A DNA stretch of 64,000 nt from Physcomitrium patens (Eukaryota; Streptophyta; Bryopsida; Funariales; Funariaceae). A program made the position numbers and the translations under genes. The stretch lies in the NCBI RefSeq assembly GCF_000002425.4, contig NC_037255.1, positions 8,190,063-8,254,062 on the forward strand, written 5' to 3'. Position 1 is the stretch's first letter; each line of letters opens with the position of its first letter. The notes beneath the pieces are model-generated. The model worked only from the letters and a program-made list of their open reading frames with translations. It had not been told where the DNA came from and made no database searches. Below are positions 23,767 to 39,873 of the stretch, in pieces.

Positions 23767-26337
23767 ACTGAAGCAAATAGATGATGGCGTTCTTATTTCA
23801 AAAGGGTTGTGGAATGTGACGATTCCCTCACAATCACAACAGTGACATTCTAAAGCAACAGGGTACAATAGGTTCTGTTCTACAAAGCATCGGCAAAATG
23901 TCCAAAGGATACTATTACACTACATTTCAATCGCAACTGAGCGAGTTATAATCAGTCAAAAGCATGTGAAAAGATGACACAAAGCAAGAAAAATAGTAAC
24001 GAATGGAGGGACCTTGTGATTCCTACAGGGTTTCAGTGATACATACACACATAAATACAATATATTAATATACATACACACCCATAAATACAATATTTAT
24101 ACCAATACAAACATATATATATATATATATATATATATAAATGTATGCATATATATATATATATATATACACAAAGAAGGTAACACCCTGATTATAGAAG
24201 AGAAATGAATTACAACCCAGTAGATTTCCAGTAGAGGAAGGATCAGAGGGAGGATGATGAGATGGGAGTTCGTGAGGTGCCGCATCCAACACCATATCCA
24301 GATATCCCAACACACACACACACACACGTCAAGATGAGTAATCCTGCTGATGCACAATCTGAGCCATGAAAGAAAGCCAGACAAACAGGCAGACAGACAG
24401 ACACAGTGAAAAGGAAGGAGGAGCATGATGCACACACTCATTCACTCACTCATTCACTCTCAGTAAGAGAGAGATTTGTAGATAGATAGACACAGACACA
24501 GACAGAAACACACAGATGGAGTCTCGCAAGATGCCGGAAAGGGAGTGGTAGAGGGCGAGGGGGGGGGTCATTGAATGAGCCGCTGCCAGAGGGACGAGAT
24601 GATGGAACGGTGCAGGGAGGGATTGGATCTGCACGCTCCACAGCCACCAATCGGGCGCCGAGGGAAGGAAAGGAATGTAAAGGGAGGGTCATAGTAGTAG
24701 CAGTCGCAGTCGACGTCGTCGTCGTAGCAATACTACTTGTGTTGCTGCAGCTTCTGCTGTTGTGCTGTGGTGTTGGTATTGAGTATTGGGTATTAGGCAA
24801 TGTAGGTGGATGATGTTGTTGTACCGCTGCTGCTTCGAAGAGAGCAGCGAGACAGACAGGAAGAGGGTGGGGGGTGGGGGTGGGGGTGCTATTATGAGTC
24901 CACGAGAGCCGCAGAGCTCCGTTGCCAGGCCCTGCTGCTCATTATTGGCTTTGTCCTGCACGCCCTTCTCCTCCTCTGCCACCCCCCCAGTGGCCTCCTC
25001 AACGACGACGACGCTCCTCATCCTTAAATCCGACGACCCCACTTTCCCTCCCTCCGTTTCCCTTTCGCCCCTTTCAACGTGGAATCGCAGCAGCAGCATT
25101 CCAACTACCGCTTCCACTGGTTGTCATCTTAATCCCACACTGTCGTGCCACTCAACCCCCAACTAATTGAATCCCGTCCTCGCTTCCTGTGCCGTATTCG
25201 TGAACCCCCCCCCTGCTCATTCAATACTGCTACGTACGTCGCTGTCTAATGATTCAATCAGGATCGGTGCTCGTCCTCCTTGCGGACGTATTTGACGAGC
25301 AGACTGCGGTTATTACTTTCTCGACTGGAATTCGGGGAGATGCACAGGAAAAAGGGGAGAAGTAAAAGGGAGAAAAAATAAAAATAAAAATAAAAACAAT
25401 TTTTTTTGTCAACGTCAACAACGTGGAAACATGTGATCTGTGTGTGGACGCTGACCAATTCGCTTCATGGAACCGGGTCGTGGTCAAGAGTGGGGACGAT
25501 TTAGGTACCATGGGGTTTAGAACAGTTTGGATGCGGGAGTACCGTGGGACGCAAACGATTGAATTGCTGTGGATCACAGAAACAGGGAAAGTATATTCGG
25601 ATAATTGACTGTGAATCTGTGCGCGCACCAGCGATGGACGGCGAGTGGAAAGTATATTCCTCCAGCGCCAGGTAAAATAAATCAGCAACGTAACTTTCAC
25701 CTGTACTAACTGCAGTGTCGACGACTATGTATGCAAGTCAGTAGCGGCGGGGAAGGGGGTGTCTGCAGCGACGTCAAGCTGCCACTCGCAGGCACTTTCT
25801 CACTTGTGCGCTGAGCTGCTGCATTTACAAATAGTTTGCAGGCCTGTGCGCATGCCTGGGCAGCCAGCCAGCCACCCCCCCCCCCCCCGTTTCATGAATG
25901 CTCAAGTAGATTGTGACGGCTCCTCCGCTGCACCAATGCACAAATTCGAGGAGATAAAAACCTTCAGGTGTCTCACACCGATCGGGGGCTTGTTGTACGA
26001 GTGATCTCGACGCCGTTGCCTCTGCGACAAAGCCGGTTGTAATGTCCAGCTCCGGTTACACTTGTATCGGGGACAGTAGCCGTTCGTTGCAACGTCGCTT
26101 CTCGCACATTCCTTCAGATTACTACTAGCGTACATATCGTCAGGCTGTCCCAGTGATACCCGTGAGCTCTTTCGGTAGCGGCGGATCCTTTCGCGTGTTT
26201 CTGTTTTCGAGCTTTTTATTTCTATTTTACATATATTTTTTTATTTTTAGCCTTGTGTAACGATTGCATCGAATGACGGAAAGCCTTTAGCCAGGAAAGG
26301 GTGGTATTTCCCAAGGACCTCCGTGTCTTTCTGGGCA
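22401..26337. other. Microsatellite-rich region upstream of the carboxypeptidase gene
   Basis: Several overlapping frames of 60-160 codons exist on both strands (for example 24450-25117), but they are low-complexity translations of CA, GACA, TA and CT repeats and are not supported as genes. TA arrays lie at 22660-22685, 22876-22908, 23733-23762, 24113-24138 and 24149-24169. A CT-rich block (about 25040-25080) and homopolymer G or C runs (23546, 24560, 25876) occur. From about 24500 composition is GC-richer, and this part probably includes the promoter and 5' UTR of the gene at 26338. Confidence 0.5.
24865..24886 (+). promoter_or_regulatory. G-quadruplex-capable G-run cluster
   Basis: Four runs of 3-6 guanines separated by single T residues lie within 22 bases (GGGTGGGGGGTGGGGGTGGG and two more G). 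This is the canonical form of a parallel G-quadruplex with one-base loops. It sits about 1.45 kb upstream of the carboxypeptidase start. A regulatory role is inference. Confidence 0.6.
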
Positions 26338-29391
<3,054 letters not shown>

Positions 29392-30412
29392 AGTCTTCTC
29401 CCGTGATATCCAGCGAGAATGGAGGAGAGTGCAGCGTTGTGACTGCCGATTTCTCTTTTTATGTGTTGGGTGGGCTGTCGTGCTGAAATCGACTGAGATG
29501 TTCTCGTCATGTGCATGAAGTAGGAGATTAGACGAGATGCAACTGCAAGACAAGAGTCGCTCAAGAAGATGGGTCTCTAAACGCTAATACCTCTTTTCAG
29601 TCAAGCGGCTCTTGATCATTGCAGACGCTAATTTTTTTATGTTTTTTTCTAAGTCAGGAATTGATTTGTAGAAAACTATGCTAGCGGGGTAGAGATGAGA
29701 AAATGTGAAGATCATATCGAATAAAAAGAATTTGTACATTGACTTCCTCTGCGACTTACATAGCCTTTGAATGTGCTCACCTAACACTGCACACCGTCGA
29801 CAGCATTTGTGAGGAAGAAGGTTCCAAGTCAGTGGCATCAAATAATGGAATTCTTTTATCATCAAAACCCACAGTGGCAGACACATACAGTGTTTCCTAT
29901 TGTCTATCTGCAGGTCAGATCTGACAAGTTCGGTCATCAACACAAAGACCTGGTGTAGACCCTCACCCTTGCAAGAAGAAAAAACATATGTTAAGGATGT
30001 TGAGAAACTCCCCTGCACTTTAGATGAATCAAACCAAAAGAAAACATATATATATATATATATATATACCCTTTACACATCTACAATCATCTACTTTCTA
30101 AATGAGTGGTGAAGGACCTGAGTCCGTTCTCCACTTACCAAGCTTTACAAGAGGTGGAAAAGACGTTACTCTAGAAAACTAACCCCATCGAGGTTTCAGC
30201 TCCAATTCTTCGACTCACAACATAAGCATTTCCTTCCTTGTGGTGACAAAGTCGCCATAATAATGAATAGTCCGAGCGGGTGCAAAACTAGGGCTTTTTT
30301 CCCACAGAGCTCTGCAATTCTGGATGAAGCGCAACCTGAACACAGCGTGCGTGAAAAAGCAGCTTTGGTTGACTGAGGCACTTCTACTAGTGGAGCTGAA
30401 AGAACTAAAACT

Positions 30413-30447
<35 letters not shown>

Positions 30448-31075
30448 TTTTATTATTAAAATAATACATTTTGCATTTCACTGAAGAGCTAGAAGGGGAT
30501 GCAAATGTTTTCAGATGCAGGAGACCCATTAAGCTGGTTCTTCTCAGTCACCGAATCAAGTCTTTAAACACAAGTTTCATGCAACTTCACATTCCAACGG
30601 AGGCGCTCAAGAGTGAAAGGTACTGAGACTAACAATAATTTAGATTTCTGCAATTTCTTGCACAAAATGATTTGGTCATGGAGTTCTTCACTATTGTAAA
30701 AGTTATTGATTGTACCTCATTGTTTCAAAATTAATAGATTTTAATGATATTTTAACGTTATTGATCAGAAACTTAAATAATTCATTGTTTTGAACCAAAA
30801 TGTATTCAATTATATCAACTTCCATTAGACTCTTGGGTCTAAAAAACGCTACAAACCCGTTGTAAATTTATCAATTCATAAGCAAGAAGTTGGAAGAAAG
30901 AAACGACTTAGAGTGAGAGATTAATTAATTTTTATTTAATGTCAGGTTTTAAGTAAGGTTTTATCTTATATTGATACCTTTTGAAAACACAACCAGTCCA
31001 AAGTTGAAGAATTTAAGAAAATAATTTAGATTTTATGGTGGATGTTATTAGAAGATTTGAGAATTCATTATTTCA

Positions 31076-31106
<31 letters not shown>

Positions 31107-33780
31107 TATCAAAAATAATTTTAAGACATATAATATTTAGAATTTTATTTTAAAAGATTAAAAAATATGCATAAATAAATAATTATTTTTAATGCCAATA
31201 TATCAAATAATAAAATATGTGGCAATTTTCTATTAAAAAAATTCGAAAAACCTCAAATGATAAATTTTCAATTTATCATAAGTCAAACTGATTTTTTGCT
31301 ATTATTATTAAATACTTCATAAATCATAATTACAATTATTACCACAAAAATAAAAATCAGTATATATTTTTGAAAAAGACACAAAAATCACCACTCAAAA
31401 CACACACAAAGTAAAAGACTTTGTTTTTCCTAAAATCTTCCATTTATTCTATGGTTATCTTTCAAAAAATAATAATAATTTAATATATATTATTCAGTAT
31501 GTAATAAATACGATTTTAGTAATTACAATTTTTAAGTAGAAATCAATATTTTATTATAATAGTTATGTTTTTATGTATAGTAATTTAAAGTATTTTATTT
31601 TTAAAATGATAAAAATAAAAATGTTGTGTCTCAGACTCCCAAAAAGTATATTTAGACTTTTCTTTCTAATCTCCTACAAGATACTGAAGAGGGCATAAGG
31701 TAATATCATTAATATTAGAACTTAAAAAATTATAATATTTTATATTTGTATGTAAATAATTTGATTCTCTCTATGAAAAACTATCTTATTAATATCAAGT
31801 CTTATTATAATATAATATTTTTAATTTAAAATAATTAATAATTACAATTAGTTCGTTTAAGTTTTAATCTATTTTTATATTAGTATAAAAAATTACATCT
31901 CAATATATTAATATAAGATTTTAGCAATCAGCTGATTTTGACATCAATCACCTAACCATTAGTAATTACATGTTAGCTTTCATATCAAGTATCATTTGTG
32001 TGAAGAATTGTAATACCAACACATAAGTTAGCATTTAGAAAATATTATTAATTAATGTATAATCTTTACTACTTTGTCATTGTTTGTGGAAGAATCAAGT
32101 TTATTGCCACATTATCAAATGACTAGAAAAGGGTTTTAGTTTTAGAGATTTTTTTACAAAGATACATACCAATAATTTAGTAGAAAATTATTGTGTCTTA
32201 TGTACAAATTGACATCATGTTTCTAAATTTTAAATATTTTTACTATTGACATTATAAGACACAACAGAAAAAGAAGTTATTTAAGAAAATAATAGTGTAG
32301 ATACAAAAATATTTTTTATTTAGAAGAGGTTAAAAGAAATCTCAATAAGTTGTAATATGTATGAAGTTTAATCAATTTTGATAGATCTAAAGAAGTCTCT
32401 AAAGTCAAAGACTACAAAAGAAACAACATCAAAGATTATTATAGCTTAAATAATTGTGAACATCATTGTATTGTATACATACTTTAAAAGTGTTTGTCAT
32501 TGTAAAATTATAAAATATTAATATTTTCCTTTAATAATTACTTATTTACATCCTTTTCATTGACCTTCAAGATTATTTTTATGGATATTTGTTATTTAAG
32601 TATAAATCTTGTCAATTCTGGGGACTTAGATTATGTGAAGATTTTGTATGTTTTGCTCTACAAATAACATGATAAATTTGTTTAATATTAAACAAAAAAA
32701 CCACCACATATGAGAATTATCATCATGGTTAGAAGAACGATATTTTCATACAACATTCAAATAACATTTAAAAGATAATAATAAAAATAATAATTTTGTC
32801 TAACTTAATACCACAAATCAAAATATGTTGGAAATAAGAATATTGTCTTAGCATGTTAACCTTTGATGTTCAGATTTTAAGAAATAATTGTTTTGAAAAT
32901 TATAAAAACAAAAGACAATTGTATGAATTAACTATATTGTTAAATTTACTTACTATTTCTATTCACATACTTTACCATCTATCCATTTGTTACTTTAGAT
33001 TTGTGTTTATATTTTGGCAAACTCCACTCTTCCACCAAAATTTTAGGGTTTAAATTAAGATAAAAAATAAATAAATAAATAACTAAGATTTAATTTTTTA
33101 ATGAGACTTGCATTTAGATAGAGATTTTAAGTTAATTTCAATGTAGAATACAATACTAAAAAGAATCAATTTGAGATCAAATTTAGAATTCAAATCAGAA
33201 TTCAGAATTTAGATTTGACTTAAAATTTAGACTTTGTATTAAATTCGCCTCACAATTAGAATTTAGATTTGAGTTAAGATTAAATTTAGCAACAAGACTA
33301 AAGTTTAATAAAAATGTTTTATTATAAATTATTATTAGAATTAGGATAAGAGTTGGAATAGAAACTAGGTCAATTCAAATCAATAAATTGAAGTGCTATA
33401 TAAGATTGAATATTAAGATTACATAAGGATATGATATTAAATTTAGGATTATATGTAGTTCAAGTCAAGAATTTAAGATCTAAAAATTAGAATCTAAATC
33501 AATGAGTTGAATGGGATTCTACTTAAATGAGGAAAAGATCTAAGATATCATGATCCAATACTTTCTTCATTAATACAGTTCTATCTTCATTTTTCCAATA
33601 AGTTTTTCGAAAAGAAAGCCAAATTTATTTGTCTCATAAAATAAATTTTCATATTAAAATAAAATAAAACAAAAAATAACACTAATGCATGCATAGGTCA
33701 ATGAACCATTGCAAAAGGGAGAGATCATCTTACAAGAACTCATTACAATATCCCTAACAAATTCACAACTTGAAATAAGT
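29392..33780. other. Downstream region of the carboxypeptidase, then AT-rich DNA
   Basis: 29392 to about 30600 has gene-like composition and probably carries the 3' UTR. A 144-codon minus-strand frame (29584-30018) there resembles nothing I know and is not called. TA arrays lie at 30046-30068, 30417-30443 and 31078-31105. From about 30650 to 33780 the DNA is very AT-rich. No gene or recognisable element is seen; degenerate AATTTAGA words recur at 33120-33300. Confidence 0.5.
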
Positions 33781-34227
33781 TTATCTCGGTCAACCAGCAA
33801 AGGATCTCACAAGAAAAACTTGCAGCATGGAAAAGGATTGCCACAGTAATTAACACTAAGAGACACAATGGGAATCACGTCGACCAGTAATACTCACGCA
33901 GAGGATCATGTGGGCCTCCAGTGTGGATAACACCTCGGAGAACGCATCTTGTGAACCTCGTGTCTCAGACCCAACAGTGTAAAGAGATAGATCCGATTGG
34001 CCAAAGGATCGCACTAACCATCGGTCACCATCCGAGGATTAGGTTACGGTACACAATGTAGCAATCAATAAATCATACAGCCAACGTCCCCAAAACAAAA
34101 CTTGCTTCGAGGGTCCTTGGTTGGTATGTATTCGTGACTTGTCTCTTGTGTTAACTTCAAGCTAGACTCAAATTCATGAAGTTCCACCACTAGAGATAGC
34201 TCAAGCATTGCTCAGAAGAAACAAGGA

Positions 34228-34452
34228 ATGGGTGCGACAGCCAGGGAGGATCGATCACCTAGCGGGTACAGTGGGAAATATGTCGCAGTAAATCCGCAGG
34301 GACACTCCTCTGCCACCAGCCTGCAAGCGGATTGTAAAACGGGGATTTCACGGACGTCGTTCAAAACCCTATTCCGGAAGTCTCGAACAGTATCACGGCG
34401 GGCAAAGCATTACTTGAAGAAAACCAAGGACGATGCACAAGATCCACTGTAA
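34228..34452 (+). CDS. Uncertain small basic frame
   Basis: A 74-codon frame with an ATG, a Ser/Gly-rich N-terminal half and a Lys/Arg-rich C-terminal half (FRKSRTVSRRAKHYLKKTKD). It lies in a gene-like patch (33780-34700) about 360 bases beyond the stop of the LysM gene, on the opposite strand, so it may simply be antisense to that gene's 3' UTR. Not recognised. It could be a last exon or chance. Confidence 0.2.
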   Translation: MGATAREDRSPSGYSGKYVAVNPQGHSSATSLQADCKTGISRTSFKTLFRKSRTVSRRAKHYLKKTKDDAQDPL

Positions 34453-34811
34453 AATAGCCACACAACCAGGCACAAGCCTGGGGAAGAAAGACGAACTACC
34501 AGGAAAACATATCTCTAGCTCATCTAAAATGTTCCAGTCTCTAGCCAGTATTCGACGAGTCCAAGATGGAAATTTCCAATTCAGAGCCTAAGGCGGGTCT
34601 GAAAGAACCGTCGGCAATCTTTTATGCTCTCTACATCCGTTTCCAAGCCCAAATCAGAAATGCGCTGTAGACGCTCTACGATGTTGAGGATACAAGAAAG
34701 TGAATTCATTATACAACTGTCAAAACGATAACCTTATTAGCAGCTACATAGGAGATACACAGAGACACGGCTTAATCTCCACTTGAACATGCCGCTCCAG
34801 ATAGCATCTAA

Positions 34812-35396
34812 CTAATGTTCTTCCTGAAGCTGGGTTACCGAACCACGCCAATAACCAGATCTAGAGAGCCCACTATCTAACAAGAACTTCTTATACGTGG
34901 TTTCCAGCTCAGCGTACGATTTCCGAATGTCTTCATAATCCTTCATGTGCCTGTGTTTTTGCTCATCCTCAGATTCATTTGCAACGGAATCCTGCAGAAA
35001 ATTGAATGACAGATTTCTTTAGATCCTGGAATCATTGAGATGTTTAAGATCTCTAGAGCCTGGTGATAGAGGAAACCACACATACTTAAAGAATGCTTAA
35101 CAGGTAAGCAGGTGACATTTGACAATGTTTGGACTACCCCTATCAGTTATTCCATGCATTTGGTGAGAAAAACGTCTTTTTTTAAATTACGAAAAGAAGT
35201 AGATATGGCACTCCTAACATGTTTATTAGAACAAGAAAATGATTATTGATGCTTCTTTAAAAAAAAAAAATGACAGCATACCTCATTCATGGCCCGTATG
35301 CTTGCATATCCAGTTGGAATCTGCTGCTCATCAAGGAACCGGTAATCATCCTGTATGGGACGTCGCATTAATGGGTGCAAAATTAGACGACTGCCA

Positions 35397-35436
<40 letters not shown>

Positions 35437-37196
35437 TCTGTTTGACGAGACAACTCAAATAGTAACAGAAAACAAACAACTCCGTGAACTTCAATAGTGT
35501 TGTGAATCCCAACGTGGGGAAGGCATATCGCAACAATGGCACTCACCAAAGCAGCTGATGCTGCAGCAGCTTCTTCATGCCCTAGTGCCTCCATTCGATC
35601 TTCATCTAGAATCCCCTGCCAGCGATTCACTTTCGGTCGACGGCGTGAACGATAAGACTCTAATTCTGCATGTTTTGCTTCGATCTCTTTCTGTATTCGC
35701 TCCTGAATGTAATCAACCGCACATCTAACGCAGAACCCCACAACTGGAGCTATCAATAGCAGGGGGATTATCACTTGTGCCTACAAACATTCAAAGAAAT
35801 ATTAGAGAAGAAACACAATCTTTAAGGATTCGCATAACTATAACAGTATCTGATAACTTGTTCTATCCAGCTAAGGGTTTACGAACCCAGACAATGTGAA
35901 TTTGCCAGACATGGACGTTTTGGTTGCTGCACAATTTTAGGAACAATAAACATGGAATTTACCATGATTCCCGAGGGAATCGGTGAGAATCCTCCGACAT
36001 GAGAATAGGATGGTGCGGTGTCGTAACCGGACGTTGTGGCGGTGTTCAGTTCTTTCACCAACTTCGCAGGTGCCTTTGCGAGCATCTTACTTGTAGCAAC
36101 CGAAGTTTCAGGCATCGCGCGGAACGGAATCTGCACAGTTTCAATCATTTATTTAGTCGTGTAAAGGTTTGAGCAAAAAGAAGCCACTAGAAGAATAATA
36201 TATCTAAATAAATCTTCCAAACCATAATGTTTGAAAACTCACATTGAATGGAATGTTCACAACAATTTTATTGCCTGATATGCAGGAATTTGGAATACAC
36301 GCTGACCTGTCGTGTTCTTTCGAATGGAAAGTGAATAACCAGCTTTTCTCCAGGAAGTAACATGTCAACATTGTCAATCCCATTGTCACCAGCTAATCTA
36401 CTTATCGTGGTATTGAATCGTTTAGCGATTGCTGTTAGTGTATCGCCCCTGACAGCAAGCGGAACACACGATTATAATGATATTAGTAATCAGAAATGAG
36501 CTGCCCTAAAGTAGTGACGAGTGACTGGCTACTGAAAGCAGGAGATTAAACCATCATCCGTATTCTCGACACTGTTCTGGGATTATTGCGGTACTAAAGT
36601 CTTTCAATATGACACCAGAAAGGGAAGGAAGAGGAAAGACAAGAAAGTGGAAAAGAGAGGGAAAAAACAGGTTCAGTCGAAGGACCTATAATACAAGTGC
36701 GTAGACAGTACCGACTGCCCAAACACACATACTGCGATACTATTCAGTCCCGATCAATTGAAAGGCAACAACCATGTCTAAATGAATGTAAATTTGAAAG
36801 CTAAAGCACGCACTCTTTGATGAAGTACACAACTGGGTCTTCATTCTTCAGATCGTCTCTTGCACTGCTGGCTGTAGCCTCAAAACTTGTTCCTGTAAAT
36901 TCCCCCGATGCACTTGCATTCCATCTAGAATTATGCAAGGTACTCGACTTCTTTTGGCCTTTAATGCAAAGCCTACAACCAAGCCCTACAATGTCTTCAG
37001 GAAAGTTACTCCAGCTCAGATGACCTCTTCCGCCGTGAGCAAAAGATGACCGTTCTGAAGAAGGAAAATGTCTCCGTCCAGAAGCAGAAACTCGACATAC
37101 TGAAGTTGCTCGGGATATATGTACAAGCGCCGTTCGGGAAGTCAATGTCTCGTTCATCAAAGTTGACAATGATACAGATCCTACGCTGAGTTCCAT
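34812..37196 (-). CDS. LysM-domain, single-membrane-span protein with transit-peptide-like N-terminus
   Basis: Six coding exons on the minus strand: 37196-36814, 36448-36307, 36130-35963, 35780-35547, 35350-35282 and 34991-34812. All introns have GT/AG ends and the joined frame is 391 codons. Residues 1 to about 115 are rich in Ser, Thr and Arg with few acidic residues, like a plastid transit peptide. A LysM domain follows (about 122-168: YFIKEGDTL, AIAKRFNTT, LLPGEKLVI); exon 1 ends inside its first strand. Then come an Ala/Pro/Ser linker, a hydrophobic segment (about 234-254, VIIPLLLIAPVVGF), a charged helix (YIQERIQKEIEAKHAELESY) and an acidic C-terminus likely to form helix. LysM binds N-acetylglucosamine glycans such as peptidoglycan or chitin. 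There is no kinase domain, so it is not a LysM receptor kinase. A plastid envelope or thylakoid location is inference. Confidence 0.9.
35398..35434 (+). repeat. 37-base A tract in an intron
   Basis: An uninterrupted run of 37 A on the plus strand lies in intron 4 of the LysM gene (35351-35546), so the transcript carries a 37-base U run about 47 bases before the splice acceptor. It may be a very long polypyrimidine tract or the tail of a retroposed sequence; I see no SINE body or target-site duplication next to it. Confidence 0.9.
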
Positions 37197-39190
37197 TATG
37201 CTTGAGTTTTAAGAAAAAACTCGTCTAAGAGCTGCCGCCGTCTTCACAAGTGACTAAGGGACAACTTCGTTTCGTCAAAGCCGGCTTCATCACCGTTTCC
37301 AAAGCAATGCATTAGACTGTTTCTCACATCCCCTGAGTAAGTCAAGTAAAAACAAACATACACGTAAGTGACGGTGCAGCAGATTACGACGGTTCCCAAA
37401 AGCCCCGTTCCTAGGGGAAAATCAGCAAGTAGAGACAACGAGACTCCAGAAAACCAAGCACGTTTAGTATCCAACGGAAGAAGACAGAGGGGAGTACGAA
37501 TGTGCTATAATAACCTTGAAGCGCAGGAGATATAGAAACCAACATGCCGTGTATGGCAAAGTCTGAGTCACAGTAATTGTTTGAAGCACACATGTGTTTT
37601 CATTTCCTTCATAAACCTGTTATGATTATTATCGTGAAAACAACGAACAGGATGACATGAGTCAACCTTCATGATCGAGCTGACAAGCATTGTGTTGTTC
37701 CAAAAATCGAAGCCAATTCTTAAGAAGTTCAATTTAGGTAGAACAATAGCTGCCTCTCCCAGGCTCGGGTGTGGAGAGGTAGCCAGAGAGACGACCAAAC
37801 TGGAAGAAAAAATAATATTTGCTCACTAAAGCTTTATACCCTTACGAAGAGTAATAGACTAAAAAACTTTGCCGCATTTTTCTGGCAAACCTTGGAGGTA
37901 TTGCACACACGAGTTCGAATAAATGCAAAGGATCAATGAAACCCCTCAAAAAACACTATTTTTCCAAAAGTGACAAAACCAAGATAAAAACGTGAACACA
38001 AACTTGATACCGCCCTACTTCAGGGCAAGTAAAATCACAAACTCTTCATTCTCTTCCTCAACCCCAAACCACGTTCAGATCCACAAACAAATGGAGGAAC
38101 CAGAAGAACAGAGACACAGTGAAGTAAAATAAAATAAACGTCACTCCACGCACCACAAACTTCTCCTCCACTAAACGTCGTCGAAACCGCACGAGGAAAA
38201 AAACAAAAACTCAAAAACCTCCTCAACAGGAACAACAAACTCCACGCACATATCACGTCTCTCTCACCCTCTCCATCTCGCTCTCGCTCTCTCGAACACA
38301 ACTCCGTGAAACCAAAAGAGAAAAACGGTGACGGGAACGCGGTAATACCTAGAAGAAGCGGAAAAACTCAAGCTCAACTGTCGAGAAGGGAGTTGAACGA
38401 AAGCTCATGATTCCGGCACTCGCCCGAGAGCATCCCCCCGTACACATACATGACTTCACTTACTTCCTCCCGAACCACGTCGGACCTCGTGAGAGCACAG
38501 ACGAACATCCAACGAGGGAGAGAACGAGGAGGTACAACGAGGGACGAGGACCGAAATGCCAAAGAAGAAAAAGAAAAAAAAACCAACGCAAAATACAAAA
38601 TAAAAGCACAAATATCCCGGATCCAGAGTTGGGAACGGAGCGGGGGGACCCCTCGATCACGACCTGTCAGAGCAGCAGCAGCAACAACAGGTTTCCATCG
38701 TATAGGAAAGCTTCAAAAAAAATCCAGCCCAGGGAAGGAGGGCCACGACCCGACGATTCCTTGGGTCACCCCCGCCCCTTCCCCTTCCCCGCGATCTTTT
38801 CCGCCCGCCTGCTCGACCGCCACCACTCGTGGTTGAAGCTTAGGCCCCACATTGGATGGATGAACTTATGGATGGATTGATAGATGTGTGTTTGAATGAA
38901 GGGTCTGGATGCGATTGGATGGACGGCCTGTAGATGGGGTTTGGATGGATGAATTAATGATCGAGTAGATGAATGAGAATGCGCGGTGGTGGGTCTGAGA
39001 TCCGTTAGAAGGGTCATGATGATGGAGTTGACGAACTCGATGCTAATTCCATTCAAATCTCATTCAAGAGGGCCCCTTTTAAAATTACGAAACAAAAACA
39101 CCAACCCCCCCTCCCCATATAATACCAAGGATGTTCCTATTTGGATATATATATATATATATATATATATTGAAAATATGTATATGTCAT
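37197..39190. other. Upstream region of the LysM gene
   Basis: No coding gene is supported. A CT-rich stretch (about 38240-38310, GA-rich on the gene strand) and a GC-richer block (38400-38850) look like promoter or 5' UTR sequence of the leftward LysM gene. Overlapping frames at 38407-38880 are not supported. GGATGGATG-type repeats occupy about 38850-38985, and a TA array lies at 39145-39170. Confidence 0.45.
38850..38985. repeat. Degenerate GGATGGATG minisatellite-like tract
   Basis: Short words such as GGATGGATG, GATGAAT and GATTGGATGG recur imperfectly over about 135 bases. The translations on both strands are low complexity and are not taken as coding. Confidence 0.6.
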
Positions 39191-39805
39191 AATTTTTACA
39201 TCCGTTTGAAACATTTATCAAGCCTTCTTTTTTTGATATTTTCCTTCACAAAACTCTTTAAAATATTAAAACAAAATAGATGATACAGAATAAAAGTGAT
39301 TCAGTGCATAAAAACTAAAAAATCTATATTTTTGGAATTATTGGTTTTGAACACAGTTTATGTTATTTCAAGGAAAAGCTATACCACAACTCATGTAATT
39401 ATTGGATTTTGAAGTTTTGTTTCCCTTGGAAAATCTTATTGTATCATCTTGGTATTGGGTGTTCAAATATAGTTGAAGTAATTGTTCACATAATTGAAGG
39501 AAAAAATACATAAACTTACACACACAAAAGATGATGGTAAATGGTAATTAAACAACACTAGAAAAAATCTAAATAATTCATTTTTAAGTGTTAAATAATA
39601 TGTTCAAACTTTCTTAACTTATATAAAAACAAATTATAAATGTAACATACAATAATAAAACTGGTTTAAAATTATCACTTTATATTTCTAAAAAATAACT
39701 TTTTTCAAGGATGATTGTAACTAAAAACTATATAGTATACATGTAATAATTATATTTTTTAAAATATTTCTACAAGAAAAAAAATTGAGGAATTTAAAAA
39801 TATAT

Positions 39806-39873
<68 letters not shown>

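Noticed and set aside
24450-25166. Several overlapping frames of 80-142 codons on both strands
   Set aside because: Their products are low-complexity translations of CA, TA, GACA, CT and GTC-type repeats, and no frame has family similarity.
25254-25700. 148-codon minus-strand frame
   Set aside because: It contains a translated AAAAT-repeat stretch and no motif, and lies in the likely promoter region of the gene at 26338.
29584-30018. 144-codon minus-strand frame after the carboxypeptidase gene
   Set aside because: No recognisable motif; it probably overlaps the 3' UTR of the gene on the other strand. Length alone is not enough.
38407-38880. 157- and 128-codon overlapping frames
   Set aside because: Lys/Arg/Pro-rich low complexity in two frames at once, in what looks like the promoter or 5' UTR of the LysM gene.
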